Shown here: piece by piece, positions 1 to 9,708 of the stretch | Layout: each line of letters begins with the position of its first letter | Position numbering within the stretch: the stretch's first letter is position 1 | Assembly: GCA_007833815.1 (NCBI GenBank) | Contig: CP033464.1 | Span: 3,528,001-3,592,000, forward strand | Source of the DNA: Brevibacillus laterosporus | GTDB taxonomy: Bacteria; Bacillota; Bacilli; Brevibacillales; Brevibacillaceae | Direction of reading: 5' to 3' | DNA length: 64,000 bases | The notes under the pieces: model-generated | Told to the model about the DNA's origin: nothing | Databases searched by the model: none | Seen by the model: only the letters and a program-made list of their open reading frames with translations | Position numbers and translations under genes: made by a program

Positions 1-630
1 ATAAAAGGCTCCTGCCTATCTGCAAAGATAACAGATGAAGACGGAGACCGAATAAGATATAAAATGACTTTGAACAACAAGCAAGTACTTCCAGTTAATG
101 GCTACACAAAACTAATGAACACACCTGTAGTTCTAAATCAATCATTCCACAGAACTCTAATAAATGTTGGAGATGAGAATGTACTAAAAATAGAGGCTAT
201 GGACGAGGTTGGTGGAACATTCTCAAAAGACATCAGATTTACAGGAATTCATTCTGGTCTACTATTCTGTGATGCCGAAGAGACATTGTATACAACAGAG
301 ATAGGCGAACTACTGAAGTTCCTTGACTTTGGAGATGTAATATCAGGACAAACAACGCCAGCAGAAAGAGTGTGGGTAAAGAATACATTAGGATTTCCAG
401 TAAATGATTTAACTATAACCGTAAATCAAGGAGACTTAGATGGAGTCACTACTAAAGTAGAAATAAGTAGATTTGACTCACCTTTTGTTAGTGAGAATAG
501 TTTAGTATTTTCAGGACTCACGGAACATGACGAAAAAGTTAACTTCTATGTAAGAGTAGATACGGCAAAAAAATCTAACTCTAGCGGAGTATTTGACATT
601 ATAGTTGAAGCCGACCCAGTGATCGAATAG
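1..630 (+). CDS. Phage-like structural protein, 5' end outside window
   Basis: The frame is open to the first base of the window (the residues before the first Met read IKGSCLSAKITDEDGDRIRY), so this is the C-terminal 209 residues of a larger protein. The visible part is beta-rich with no membrane segment or enzyme motif. I do not recognise a family. The upstream neighbour is unseen; downstream, after a hairpin terminator, is a long repeat protein with a DNRLRE domain, which suggests a phage tail or baseplate-appendage context. The role as a structural protein is inference from context only. Confidence 0.5.
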   Translation: MKGSCLSAKITDEDGDRIRYKMTLNNKQVLPVNGYTKLMNTPVVLNQSFHRTLINVGDENVLKIEAMDEVGGTFSKDIRFTGIHSGLLFCDAEETLYTTEIGELLKFLDFGDVISGQTTPAERVWVKNTLGFPVNDLTITVNQGDLDGVTTKVEISRFDSPFVSENSLVFSGLTEHDEKVNFYVRVDTAKKSNSSGVFDIIVEADPVIE

Positions 631-639
631 TAGCTAACT

Positions 640-668
640 CCCCTATAATATATAGGGGATATTTTTTT
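640..668 (+). terminator. Rho-independent terminator
   Basis: CCCCTATA (640-647) pairs with TATAGGGG (651-658) around a 3-nt loop and is followed by ATATTTTTTT. It ends the partial upstream gene 10 bases after its stop and separates it from the next gene. Confidence 0.8.
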
Positions 669-696
669 GGAAATCTAAGAATGGGGGGTGGGAATT

Positions 697-3600
697 TTGC
701 CAAATAGCACAGAAGACACAGACTACAGTCAAAGTCATCTAGGGTCGGTAATCAAAATTAGTAGTGCTTTAAAAATGAGTGTCAAGGTAGACATAATAGG
801 TGAAAAATCTAGCTATATTGTTAGTAGTATATTTGTTACTGCATCTGGAACCAATACACTATTATCGGCAATCAGTATATCAGAAGAGAATTTTCTTTTT
901 GGTAAGGTAGAAGTAGCTGGAGTATTTATTTACGATGTAAACGGAACACTTTATGTAGGTTCACCTAGAGACACGCTTAATGCTGCGATAGCAATCAGAA
1001 ACAAGAATAAAATGCAATCAGAAATAGATATCGTCGGAGCAAAAAATTCCGAAATAGATGGTGGAATTTTCGTTTCAGTCCCTAGTGACATTTATTCCAG
1101 CATAGGCATAATCAACAAGAATAAAATGACCTCTGAAATAGCTATTAATGGGGTATATCGTAGTAACCTGCAAGGTAGCCTGACAATCCCTGCTACCAAC
1201 AATATAGAGTCCTCAATACTAGTTCGTTGTGGAAATAAAATGTTCGGTACTTCAAAAGTTATACCGACAGACGACAGTGATTTAGAAGGCACTATCGGGA
1301 TAATTCTGAATCGAGAAATCCCTGCTACCGTTCTAATCAAAAGAAGTAACAAACTGTACGGAATCATGGATATAACTGAGCAACCTAACCAAAGCACTGA
1401 ATTAACCCCAGTACGTGATGCTTTCCTTAGCGAAAAGGTTCCTTTACTAAACTATGGCGGGGAGCAAACCCTAGTTGTAGGTTTAGGTACCGCAAGATAC
1501 AGAACAATTCTAGGTTTTAATTCATCCGCTATACCAGAAGACCATGAGGTTGAGTCTGCAGTCCTTAGATTGTACATCACAGAGGGAAGAGAACCGAACA
1601 GAAAACTTGGACTCTATGCTACATCCAATGACTGGACAGAGTACGGCGTCACGTGGATTAACCAACCAGATAAACGAGAGCTCATTACGGACGTTCACGC
1701 TATTCATGCAGGTAGTATTACTTTTGATATAACAGAATGGCTTAAGCAACAGAGAAAGTCAAGTAAGACAAATTATAGCTTTTACGTCGTAGCAGAAAAT
1801 GAGACTGAGCAAATATATTACTCGTTCTTCTCCAGAGAATCAAATCAAAAACCAGCATTAAAAATACTGCACCATTCTCTGACAATACCTAGCACGTCTA
1901 GAGCAAACATTGACGGTAGCATTGAAGTAAATAGTCTTCTTACACCAAAGGATATACCTTCTACGATCAAAGTACTTCCTCCACTGGATACATTGTCTAC
2001 AGAAGAAGCAGGAATATCCTTACATGCTTGGGATACGAATGCAGAAGATGGAGACAAGGTTAATGTATACTTGCAGACGCCTAACGGTAACGGTAGACTC
2101 ATCAAACAGAACTGGAGCCTTAAATCTTCTGGAAATTCTACTAACTCTGACTTCCTAGATATTGAGCTAGATGAGGGACTAAACGTTATCATTTATGAGG
2201 GCGTATCTCCAGGAACTTCAGGTGATTTGACAAGTAACATAAAACTACTGACATACGGAACCAGAGATAAAGCTGGTAGTTTCCCTAATATGCTTTCCAT
2301 AAATAAGCAAGGTAAGTGGGAATCTCTCAAATCAAATGAGTTTCAAGCAACGATTAAACGTGCTGCTCAGGCTCTAGATGGTCTGGAGTACATAGATCCT
2401 AAGCCAGTTATCACTTGGAGAGTAATCAGAAGACCGATATCAGACATAGGCGGTAGTGTTTTAGTAGAGAGAAGAAAGTTCTTAGAATCAAGAATCATTG
2501 TAAGCCGTCCAAATTTGGCAGGTGATGTCCATGTAAGACAAAGCACAGACAATGACCTTCATTCATCATTGGTGGCTTCACAGAGAGATTTTGATGACTT
2601 TGGCGGGTCTATCCTTATAGGTCAGCCTAACCTACCTTCCTCCATTAGAGTAAAAGGCCGTTCTGATATTGATGGGGGTATTAAGGTAACGTATCCAATA
2701 ACCTATGAGGTACCTTCTAGTCTGTTTGTTTCAAAAGGAGTAATTGTATCCTCTATTTTCGTAACCATTGCAGGTAAGTCGGACATGGCTTCGACACTTC
2801 GTACACAAAGACCAATCATCAAAAAAGATGTTCCGGCTAAGTTGTTCGTTAACAGGAAGTCGTTGCCTTCAAGAGTAACAATCAGGGCTGTCGGTAATGA
2901 TGATAGCAGGGGTAGTATTTCAATCCTGTCTTCGATACAAAAAGAAGATCTTCCTGTAATACTTAGCGTAACAAGGAACAATGTCAAGTCCAGCTTGGAA
3001 GTACTTTCTCACGACGATGTAAACTCTTTCCTTATTGTCAGACCGTACCACCACTCCATTTTAGATAGTAGTTTGGGAGTATCTAGAGGTAACCTGCCGT
3101 CTACAATTGATGTGTTTCAGCCACGTACACGAGTAAGCAATTCCATTAAAAGTACGATTGACGTTTGGCACAAGGACACAATAGAAAGTTCTCTCAGAGT
3201 AGTGTCTGGAAATTTGGCTGGCCAAATAGGTGTAATGGGATACGGTGACCACGAGATACCAAGTAATCTGACAGTACGTATAAGATTCAAGGACGATATT
3301 GAGACCGTAATTGATGTAGCCACAGTAAGGAGCTACTTGAAATCCAAACTAGCCGTTGCCAAGCAGAACGAGATGCTAGGCAGAGTGGATAACATTGTAC
3401 GAATGGGTAAAGGAGACTTACCGTCCACCTTGCACCCTACAATTTGTAATACAGTCGCTTCTACACTAGGTGTAAGAAATAGAAACCACATGGAAGGTAA
3501 CGTAGTTATTGGTTTCTTGAGGGAAAGTGACCTACTTTCTACTTTAGATATAGCTCCGACATCGACCATTCCATGTAATATAGTAGTGAGAAGAGATGGC

Positions 3601-4095
3601 AGTTCGGATAAGGCTTCTAAGATTATTATTCGCTCAAAGAAAAACCATGACCTACCTTCCAGCATTAGTGTATTTTCTGCAAGCGAAGTTCCTTCCAGCA
3701 TTAGTGTCAAGAAGACAGTAAACAACAACCTACTGTCCTCAATTGATGTGAAGAGGCACACTAGCTTACCTTGTTCTATTCTAATAAAGGCTAAAGCAAC
3801 TAAGAACTTATCTGCAATGATTATCATTAAGCAGGTAGGCAATAGAGACCTAATCTCTCTACTCAATGTTGTTATTAGAGCTAATGATGAAATTGGCGGC
3901 TCCATCCTAGTCGGTAAGGCAAGTAACATAGAGGCAACTATTGCTGTTAAACGTACAGACAGTAGTGACTTACCTGCGAAGGTTGAAGTATGGCACTCCA
4001 GTAAAATACCTTGTGAGATAGAAGTAAACGTTAAAAATGAAGTACCTTGTTCTATAGACATAGTAACAGACTACGGATATTACTATATAATGTAA
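697..4095 (+). CDS. Giant repeat protein with DNRLRE domain (phage appendage-like)
   Basis: Protein of 1,132 residues starting at TTG 697, eight bases after the GGGGG core of a GGGGGGTG ribosome site (683-690). A GTG at 688 is inside that site and less likely. Most of the chain is a degenerate tandem repeat of about 20-28 residues with the recurring pattern hydrophobic-P-S-S/T-I/L-x-V (for example LPSSIRV, VPSSLFV, LPSTIDV), typical of stacked beta strands. Around residues 240-395 the repeats are broken by a DNRLRE-type module (DAFLSEKVPLLNYGG, a TARYRTILGFN segment, WTEYGVTWINQP). No signal peptide or enzyme motif is visible. Such architecture fits a fibre or surface appendage; a phage origin is inferred from position behind another beta-rich gene. 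A surface adhesin without a signal peptide is less likely. Confidence 0.6.
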   Translation: MPNSTEDTDYSQSHLGSVIKISSALKMSVKVDIIGEKSSYIVSSIFVTASGTNTLLSAISISEENFLFGKVEVAGVFIYDVNGTLYVGSPRDTLNAAIAIRNKNKMQSEIDIVGAKNSEIDGGIFVSVPSDIYSSIGIINKNKMTSEIAINGVYRSNLQGSLTIPATNNIESSILVRCGNKMFGTSKVIPTDDSDLEGTIGIILNREIPATVLIKRSNKLYGIMDITEQPNQSTELTPVRDAFLSEKVPLLNYGGEQTLVVGLGTARYRTILGFNSSAIPEDHEVESAVLRLYITEGREPNRKLGLYATSNDWTEYGVTWINQPDKRELITDVHAIHAGSITFDITEWLKQQRKSSKTNYSFYVVAENETEQIYYSFFSRESNQKPALKILHHSLTIPSTSRANIDGSIEVNSLLTPKDIPSTIKVLPPLDTLSTEEAGISLHAWDTNAEDGDKVNVYLQTPNGNGRLIKQNWSLKSSGNSTNSDFLDIELDEGLNVIIYEGVSPGTSGDLTSNIKLLTYGTRDKAGSFPNMLSINKQGKWESLKSNEFQATIKRAAQALDGLEYIDPKPVITWRVIRRPISDIGGSVLVERRKFLESRIIVSRPNLAGDVHVRQSTDNDLHSSLVASQRDFDDFGGSILIGQPNLPSSIRVKGRSDIDGGIKVTYPITYEVPSSLFVSKGVIVSSIFVTIAGKSDMASTLRTQRPIIKKDVPAKLFVNRKSLPSRVTIRAVGNDDSRGSISILSSIQKEDLPVILSVTRNNVKSSLEVLSHDDVNSFLIVRPYHHSILDSSLGVSRGNLPSTIDVFQPRTRVSNSIKSTIDVWHKDTIESSLRVVSGNLAGQIGVMGYGDHEIPSNLTVRIRFKDDIETVIDVATVRSYLKSKLAVAKQNEMLGRVDNIVRMGKGDLPSTLHPTICNTVASTLGVRNRNHMEGNVVIGFLRESDLLSTLDIAPTSTIPCNIVVRRDGSSDKASKIIIRSKKNHDLPSSISVFSASEVPSSISVKKTVNNNLLSSIDVKRHTSLPCSILIKAKATKNLSAMIIIKQVGNRDLISLLNVVIRANDEIGGSILVGKASNIEATIAVKRTDSSDLPAKVEVWHSSKIPCEIEVNVKNEVPCSIDIVTDYGYYYIM

Positions 4096-4144
4096 AGAAA
4101 AGTCCCTACTTTTTGGTGAGGGCACTGAAAAAGTCCACTTAACA

Positions 4145-4192
4145 AAAAAAAGGTATAATCCCTCATTTTTCGAGGTGATTGTACCTTTTTTC
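4145..4192 (+). terminator. IS left-end read-through terminator
   Basis: AAAAAAGGTATAATCCCTC pairs, with one wobble and one bulge, with the segment at 4172-4192 that ends in TACCTTTTTT. It lies between the left inverted repeat and the transposase and would stop transcripts entering from outside. A TATAAT at 4195-4200 may be the transposase -10 box. Confidence 0.6.
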
Positions 4193-4229
4193 TGTATAAT
4201 AAAAGTATCAATTTATGTGGGTGGGTACG

Positions 4230-5681
4230 ATGATTCAAAAACAACAATCAATGATCCTCAGTCCATTTATAGCTATATATGATGTAGTCGTTCCGAAGGA
4301 TAATTTGTTACGAAAAATCAACGAACTTATGGACTTCTCTTTTGTGTATGACGAGCTTAAGGATAAATACTGCCTAGATAATGGTCGTAAAGCTATTGAT
4401 CCTATTCGTATGTTTAAATATTTATTGTTGAAGTCTATTTATGATTTGTCTGATGTAGATTTGGTTGAACGTTCGAAATATGACATGTCATTTAAGTATT
4501 TTCTCCATATGGTACCAGAGGAGAAAGTGATAGAAGCGAGTTCTTTAACCAAATTTCGAAAGCTACGTTTAAAAGACATTAACCTTCTAGATATGCTTAT
4601 TAATAAAACAGTTCAAATCGCTATTGAAAAGGGGATTATCAAAAGTAAAGCTATTATTGTTGATGCTACTCATACGAAAGCTCGCTATAATCAAAAATCT
4701 CCGAAGGAGATCCTCACGGATCGATCAAAGAAATTAAGAAAAGCCGTCTACACAATAGATGAAAATATGAAGCAGAAGTTCCCTGCTAAAACAACATCCA
4801 ATGTATTAGAGGATGAAATAGACTACTGTCAAAAGCTCATTGACGTAATCGAAAAAGAAGGCAATATCTCCGAGTATCCAAAAGTAAAAGAACAGTTAAA
4901 TCTACTGAAAGAAACTGTCACTGATGACCTCGAACAGTTGCAAATCTCAGAAGATCCTGATGCAAAACTTGGTCATAAAAGTGCAGATTTCTCGTTTTTT
5001 GGCTACAAAACACACTTGGCAATGAGTGAAGAAAGGATAATCACAGCCGCAACAATTACTTCTGGAGAAAAAAGTGATGGAAAGCAATTACAAACGTTGA
5101 TTGAGAAAAGTATAGAAGCTGGCATGGAGATTGAAACAGTTATCGGTGATACAGCTTATTCGGAAAAAGATAATATTATTTACAGTAAAAAGAATGAAAT
5201 CAAACTAGTTTCTAAATTAAACCCTCTCGTTACGCAAGGGAATCGTAAAAAGGAAGATGAATTTGAATTTAATAAGGATGCCGGGATGTATGTGTGTAAA
5301 GCAGGACATATGGCAGTCCGTAAAGCTCGACAAGGGAAAAAAGGTGTAGGGAAAAATCAAACGGATACGTATTACTTTGATATTGAGAAATGCAAGCAAT
5401 GTCCATTGAAAGAGGATTGTTATAAAGACGGAGCAAAAAGCAAAAGTTACTCAGTGAGTATTAAATCCAGTGAACATACTGAACAGGCAAAATTCCAAGA
5501 GAGTGAGTACTTTAAAGAAAAATCAAAGGAAAGATATAAAATTGAAGCGAAAAACAGTGAGCTAAAACACAGACACGGGTATGATGTGGCATCATCTTCG
5601 GGTCTTATTGGCATGGAGTTACAAGGGGCAATGGCTATATTCACTGTAAACTTAAAAAGAATATTGAAATTAATGGATTAA
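4230..5681 (+). CDS. IS1182-family transposase
   Basis: DDE transposase of 483 residues. The N-terminal third matches the DUF772-type domain (KINELMDFSFVYDEL, IDPIRMFKYLLLKSIYDLSD, LTKFRKLRL). The catalytic core follows: the first Asp in IIVDATHTKARYN, the second in VIGDTAYSEKDN, and a C-terminal region with a Cys cluster (CKQCPLKEDC) and a YKIEAKNSELKHRHGYD segment holding the candidate Glu. I start it at ATG 4230 because GGGTGGG lies just upstream; the ATG at 4215 has no ribosome site. Length and layout are normal, with no frameshift, so it may be active. It acts on the ends at 4118 and 5810. Confidence 0.9.
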   Translation: MIQKQQSMILSPFIAIYDVVVPKDNLLRKINELMDFSFVYDELKDKYCLDNGRKAIDPIRMFKYLLLKSIYDLSDVDLVERSKYDMSFKYFLHMVPEEKVIEASSLTKFRKLRLKDINLLDMLINKTVQIAIEKGIIKSKAIIVDATHTKARYNQKSPKEILTDRSKKLRKAVYTIDENMKQKFPAKTTSNVLEDEIDYCQKLIDVIEKEGNISEYPKVKEQLNLLKETVTDDLEQLQISEDPDAKLGHKSADFSFFGYKTHLAMSEERIITAATITSGEKSDGKQLQTLIEKSIEAGMEIETVIGDTAYSEKDNIIYSKKNEIKLVSKLNPLVTQGNRKKEDEFEFNKDAGMYVCKAGHMAVRKARQGKKGVGKNQTDTYYFDIEKCKQCPLKEDCYKDGAKSKSYSVSIKSSEHTEQAKFQESEYFKEKSKERYKIEAKNSELKHRHGYDVASSSGLIGMELQGAMAIFTVNLKRILKLMD

Positions 5682-5710
5682 AAACAAAATAATAAACCGA
5701 TGAAAATGGT

Positions 5711-5760
5711 AAAAAGACGACTCTTGCATTCAAGAAATGAATTTGAGCCGTCTTTTTTTT
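5711..5760 (+). terminator. IS right-end terminator
   Basis: AAAAAGACGACTC (5711-5723) pairs, with one mismatch, with GAGCCGTCTTTTT (5745-5757) and runs into a T tract. It lies 30 bases after the transposase stop and inside the right inverted repeat. Confidence 0.75.
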
Positions 5761-5810
5761 GATGAAGCTATATAATTCCTTCGGAAAATCGTAAGATTTT
5801 CAGTGCCCTC

Positions 5811-6127
5811 CTTTTTGGTAGGGGCTATTTTTATTGTCAATCTTACTTCTTAAAGTTACATGGTAACTTTGATAAACCAATTAAAGCGACTAGCCCCAAC
5901 TCAAGCATCATAAGGCATTTTTGAATTTGAAGTCCAATAAATTCCGAACGAATCAAATGTTGTAAAAATTATGAAAATTATATAATTAGTTATGAATATT
6001 CTATATTTCGACACAATTTAGCAAAAAATAGGTATTAGGTAATATTACCAGTTTTGGATTTTTTGACGATACTATTAAATGGAAATATTATTCCAATTCC
6101 AACTAGATAAGGAGTCGATCAGAAGTT
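5811..6127. other. AT-rich intergenic region before collagenase
   Basis: The first 20 bases are the right half of the terminator split by the IS. The rest is AT-rich leader DNA for the collagenase gene. I see no RNA gene, no open frame and no convincing promoter pair. Confidence 0.6.
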
Positions 6128-9100
6128 ATGAATTATAAGTGGCTAAGTATGATGACGGCAAGTGCAGTATTACTCTCTAATGGGGCAGTATGGCAACCTA
6201 CACCTGCCAATGCAGCAACAAACACAGTAAACAAATCAGTATTTTCGCTAAGTAAACAACCGCCTTTGCCTCAGTTCAAGACAGGTGCAGGTGTCCTTGG
6301 AGCCGAGGTAACTCCACTAGGAGATGAGGAGCTCCGTACTGAAACCTTTTCCCAACTAGAGGAAAAGAGCAAACGAGTCAAACGGCAAGCTCTACAACAA
6401 AATAGTACAGAACAACAGACGTACAGCATGTCTCACTTGAATAGACTTAGCAATGCAGAGTTAGTAGATGTTCTGCGTCGGGTGGAGTGGAAGGAAATTC
6501 CTGAATTATTCAAGTTTAACCCTGATACGGTTGAGTTTTACGCAGACCGTGAGCGGGTACAGGCCATTATAAATGCGCTCCAAGATAGCGGTAGCTCCTT
6601 TACAGATCATGATGCTCGTGGAATTTCGACATTTGTCGAAGTATTACGTTCTGGTTATTACCTTGGATACTACCACGATGAATTAAAGTACCTCGACCAG
6701 CCAGAGTATAAAGAAAAGGTACTGCCAGCTGTAAAAGCCATTATGGCAAACAAGTATTTTGCATGGGGAAGCAAGACACAACAGGAAGTAATCGGTGCTA
6801 CGGGGAAACTGATTTCAAACACAACGGTAGATGTTGAAACGATTGATCGTATGACTGGAGTAGTCTCAGATTTTGTTGACCATTTTGACCAGTATGGAAA
6901 AGATCGAGACATGAGCAATTCGTTCTACTCTGTAATCCAAGGGATCGGGTACGTACTCATGTGGCAGGTGCGCGAACCAGAGGAGCAAAAAGAGTTCAAG
7001 GGTACGATTGATGAATACCTGGAACAGCTTTTCCGTATAGCGCACGAAGACAAAGCGTCCAGTGATCTTTCGTGGTTAGTAAGCAATGGTTTGTATTATA
7101 CGGGTTCTTTAGGGCATTACCACAGCAACCCAGAGAAAGGCAATCAAATTCTCACTGATGCAATGAATTTGCATCCGAAGCTGAGTGAACTGTATTTTGT
7201 GGCAGCAGAGCAAATTTCTTATCAATATGACGGCAAAAACTACCACGGTGAGCAAATCGATTTGAAACGACTGAAAGAAGAGGGAAAACAGCAATACCTA
7301 CCTAATCGGTATGAGTTTGATGGAGGCAACTTTGTCTTCCGTACAGGGGATCAACTGACTGAGGAACAACTACAACGCCTCTATTGGGCAGCTAAAGAGG
7401 TAAAAGCTCAGTTCCATCGTGTCGTAGGTAATGACCAAGAGCTGGAAAAAGGCAATCCTGATGATGTGTTAACTGTGGTCATTTACAATAATCCTGACGA
7501 ATACCGAATGAATAAATCCTTATACGGTTACGAAACAGAAAATGGTGGGATTTACATTGAGGGAGATGGAACGTTCTTTACCTATGACAGAACCCCTGAG
7601 CAAAGCATTTATTCACTAGAAGAATTGTTCCGTCATGAGTTCACCCATTATCTACAAGCTCGATACGTGGTTCCAGGTATGTTCGGTCGAGGAGAGATGT
7701 ATCAAAATGGACGATTGCCTTGGTTTGAAGAAGGTGGGGCAGAGTTTTTTGCCGGCGCTACCAGAACAGATGGCATTCATCCACGTAAATCTGTCGTTGG
7801 GAATATGAGATATGATGATCCATCTAGTCGTATGTCTGTGTCCGATACCTTACACGCTCAGTATGGCTCGTGGAATTTTTACAACTATGGATTCGCTATG
7901 CAGTATCATCTATTCCAAAACGATTTTCCAATGTTGGATAATATTCATAACGCTATTATGAAAAATGATGTAGCTCAATTTGATCGATATATCGAGCAGC
8001 TGAGTAAGGACAAGGTGGTAAATGACGACTATCAACAAACCATTGATGAACTGGTACAGAATTATGAAAATTGGGATGTACCACTTGTGTCAGATGATTA
8101 CCTAAAGGTATTGGAACCGAAGCAGAAAGAAGATATTTATGCAGAAATTTCTGAAGCTACAGGTTTGCGTGACGTAGAGACTGTAGAGCATGAATCTGAA
8201 TTTTTTACTACCTTTACCTTACACGGGACCTATGTCGGTGACAGGTCAGCAGGGGAAGAGCAAGATTGGAAAAAAATGAATCAGGTAACAGATGACTTCT
8301 TGAAGGAATTAGGTAAAAAATCTTGGAATGGATATCGGACTGTAACCGCTTATTTTGTAAATTATAAGGTAACGAAGGATGGAAGATTCTCCTATGATGT
8401 AGTGTTCCACGGCAAATTACCAGAAGGTAGCCATAGTGGGAACCTAGCGCCTGTCGTAGAAATGAATGGTCCGTATACGGGAATCGCGCGTGAATCAGTT
8501 CCGTTTAGTAGCAAAGGAACTCACGATAAAGACGGGAAGATTATGTCTTACCAATGGGATTTTGGCGATGGACAGACAAGCCAAGAAGAGAATCCAACTC
8601 ACGTGTATGCTGAAGCTGGAACCTACGAGGTGAGCTTGCAGGTAACCGATGATTCAGGACAAAAAGTGACGAAAAAGACCACAGTAACTATTAGCCAAAA
8701 GGATAGCAAGCCGTCCGATAACGCTAATGATTCCTTTAAAAATGCTAGCAAGCTAGAAGCATTTGGTAAGCAATTAAAGGATGAGTTACGTCAAGGAGAT
8801 CAAGCTGATGTATTCTATTTTGATGTAAAAAAACCAGGAAAAATAGATGTATCAGTAGAAGTGAAGGATGGAAAAGGAGTTGCATGGCTATTATTCCACG
8901 AGGATGATCTGAAAAATTACATTGCCTATCCAAATCAGGGCGAAGACGATCGTTTGATGGCGACCCATGAGGCAAAAGCAGGTCGATATTATCTTTATGT
9001 GTATCCAACAACGGAAGAGTCTGTTTCCTACAAGTATCAAGTAGATCTGGCTGGCAGCAAGGATTTTACAGAGAGTGAACCAAACGATCGATTTGAGGAT

Positions 9101-9409
9101 GCAAATGGTCCGTTTCCACTAGGTGAACCTGTTAAAGGAATACTAGATGAGGACGATAATGCAGATGTGTACCGTTTTGAACTGAAAAAAGAGAGTGATT
9201 TAGAAATTATTCTGAAACATGCGAAAGGAGCAGGAATTAACTGGATGCTCTACCATGAGGATGATTTGAAGAATCCAGTCTCCTATCCGGAATCTATCGA
9301 TAAAGATCGGATGAGTGCTACTTATACAGCTGATCCAGGTCTCTACTATCTGTACGTCTATAAATATAAAGAGGAAGTAATGCCGTATACGTTACAGGTA
9401 AACGAATAA
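6128..9409 (+). CDS. Secreted M9-family collagenase
   Basis: Zinc metalloprotease of 1,093 residues predicted to cleave native collagen outside the cell. A Sec signal peptide ends near ANA-A (residue 29), followed by a pro-region with a KRVKR dibasic site near residue 80. An activator-like helical domain precedes the catalytic domain, which has the zinc motif HEFTH near residue 503 and the downstream glutamate ligand in FEEGGAEFF about 30 residues later. The C-terminus has one PKD domain (WDFGDG, HVYAEAGTY, about 775-860) and two PPC-type collagen-binding domains (about 880-975 and 985-1093), each with a LYVYP or LYVYK strand. The order is that of Bacillus and Clostridium collagenases. AAGGAG lies 13 bases upstream. 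It is monocistronic here. Confidence 0.92.
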   Translation: MNYKWLSMMTASAVLLSNGAVWQPTPANAATNTVNKSVFSLSKQPPLPQFKTGAGVLGAEVTPLGDEELRTETFSQLEEKSKRVKRQALQQNSTEQQTYSMSHLNRLSNAELVDVLRRVEWKEIPELFKFNPDTVEFYADRERVQAIINALQDSGSSFTDHDARGISTFVEVLRSGYYLGYYHDELKYLDQPEYKEKVLPAVKAIMANKYFAWGSKTQQEVIGATGKLISNTTVDVETIDRMTGVVSDFVDHFDQYGKDRDMSNSFYSVIQGIGYVLMWQVREPEEQKEFKGTIDEYLEQLFRIAHEDKASSDLSWLVSNGLYYTGSLGHYHSNPEKGNQILTDAMNLHPKLSELYFVAAEQISYQYDGKNYHGEQIDLKRLKEEGKQQYLPNRYEFDGGNFVFRTGDQLTEEQLQRLYWAAKEVKAQFHRVVGNDQELEKGNPDDVLTVVIYNNPDEYRMNKSLYGYETENGGIYIEGDGTFFTYDRTPEQSIYSLEELFRHEFTHYLQARYVVPGMFGRGEMYQNGRLPWFEEGGAEFFAGATRTDGIHPRKSVVGNMRYDDPSSRMSVSDTLHAQYGSWNFYNYGFAMQYHLFQNDFPMLDNIHNAIMKNDVAQFDRYIEQLSKDKVVNDDYQQTIDELVQNYENWDVPLVSDDYLKVLEPKQKEDIYAEISEATGLRDVETVEHESEFFTTFTLHGTYVGDRSAGEEQDWKKMNQVTDDFLKELGKKSWNGYRTVTAYFVNYKVTKDGRFSYDVVFHGKLPEGSHSGNLAPVVEMNGPYTGIARESVPFSSKGTHDKDGKIMSYQWDFGDGQTSQEENPTHVYAEAGTYEVSLQVTDDSGQKVTKKTTVTISQKDSKPSDNANDSFKNASKLEAFGKQLKDELRQGDQADVFYFDVKKPGKIDVSVEVKDGKGVAWLLFHEDDLKNYIAYPNQGEDDRLMATHEAKAGRYYLYVYPTTEESVSYKYQVDLAGSKDFTESEPNDRFEDANGPFPLGEPVKGILDEDDNADVYRFELKKESDLEIILKHAKGAGINWMLYHEDDLKNPVSYPESIDKDRMSATYTADPGLYYLYVYKYKEEVMPYTLQVNE

Positions 9410-9468
9410 GACAGTAAAAGCGGTAACAGAAGTAACAGTAGTCAGGAGCAATCATACCTTTTAACGTG

Positions 9469-9531
9469 CACCCCTTACAGTAAGCATTGGTATAACCCTT
9501 AGGGATATCCGATGGAGAGCTGTAGGGGGTG
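9469..9531. other. Long hairpin downstream of collagenase
   Basis: CACCCCTTACAG (9469-9480) pairs with CTGTAGGGGGTG (9520-9531), 12 pairs with one wobble, around a 39-nt loop that has its own weaker pairing. There is no clear T tract after it, so it may be a structured 3' end, a processing site or a weak terminator. Confidence 0.45.
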
Positions 9532-9663
9532 TTTGTGTTGAAAGGATCGGAAATATTCAAGCGACATAATCCTTGAATTCAAAAGAAGTGTTGATTTTCT
9601 TAATAAGAAATTAAACGTCAATTTAGAAAATATTTTTTATTATATAATACCTTGCAACGCGAT

Positions 9664-9677
9664 GTAATATGAATTAC
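9664..9677. promoter_or_regulatory. Candidate PadR operator
   Basis: GTAAT-ATGA-ATTAC is a perfect inverted repeat 31 bases before the padR start. It lies about 15 bases after a TATAAT box (9643-9648), where a repressor would block its own promoter. PadR autoregulation is common; binding here is inference. Confidence 0.45.
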
Positions 9678-9708
9678 TATGTATTTGCAAAGGAAAGGGG
9701 TTGAACCT

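Larger units (their letters stand above)
4118..5810 (+). mobile_element. IS1182-family insertion sequence
   Basis: The element is bounded by 14-bp perfect inverted repeats, GAGGGCACTGAAAA (4118-4131) and its complement (5797-5810). It is flanked by the 9-bp direct repeat CTTTTTGGT (4109-4117 and 5811-5819), read as target duplication. It carries one transposase gene and an internal hairpin terminator near each end. The flanks rejoin as a hairpin (AGTCCCTAC / GTAGGGGCT followed by ATTTTT), so the element sits in the loop of a pre-existing terminator. It looks intact. Confidence 0.9.

Noticed and set aside
3333-4061. 242-residue minus-strand frame opposite the repeat protein
   Set aside because: It mirrors the repetitive coding strand and has no start signal; a shadow of the repeats.
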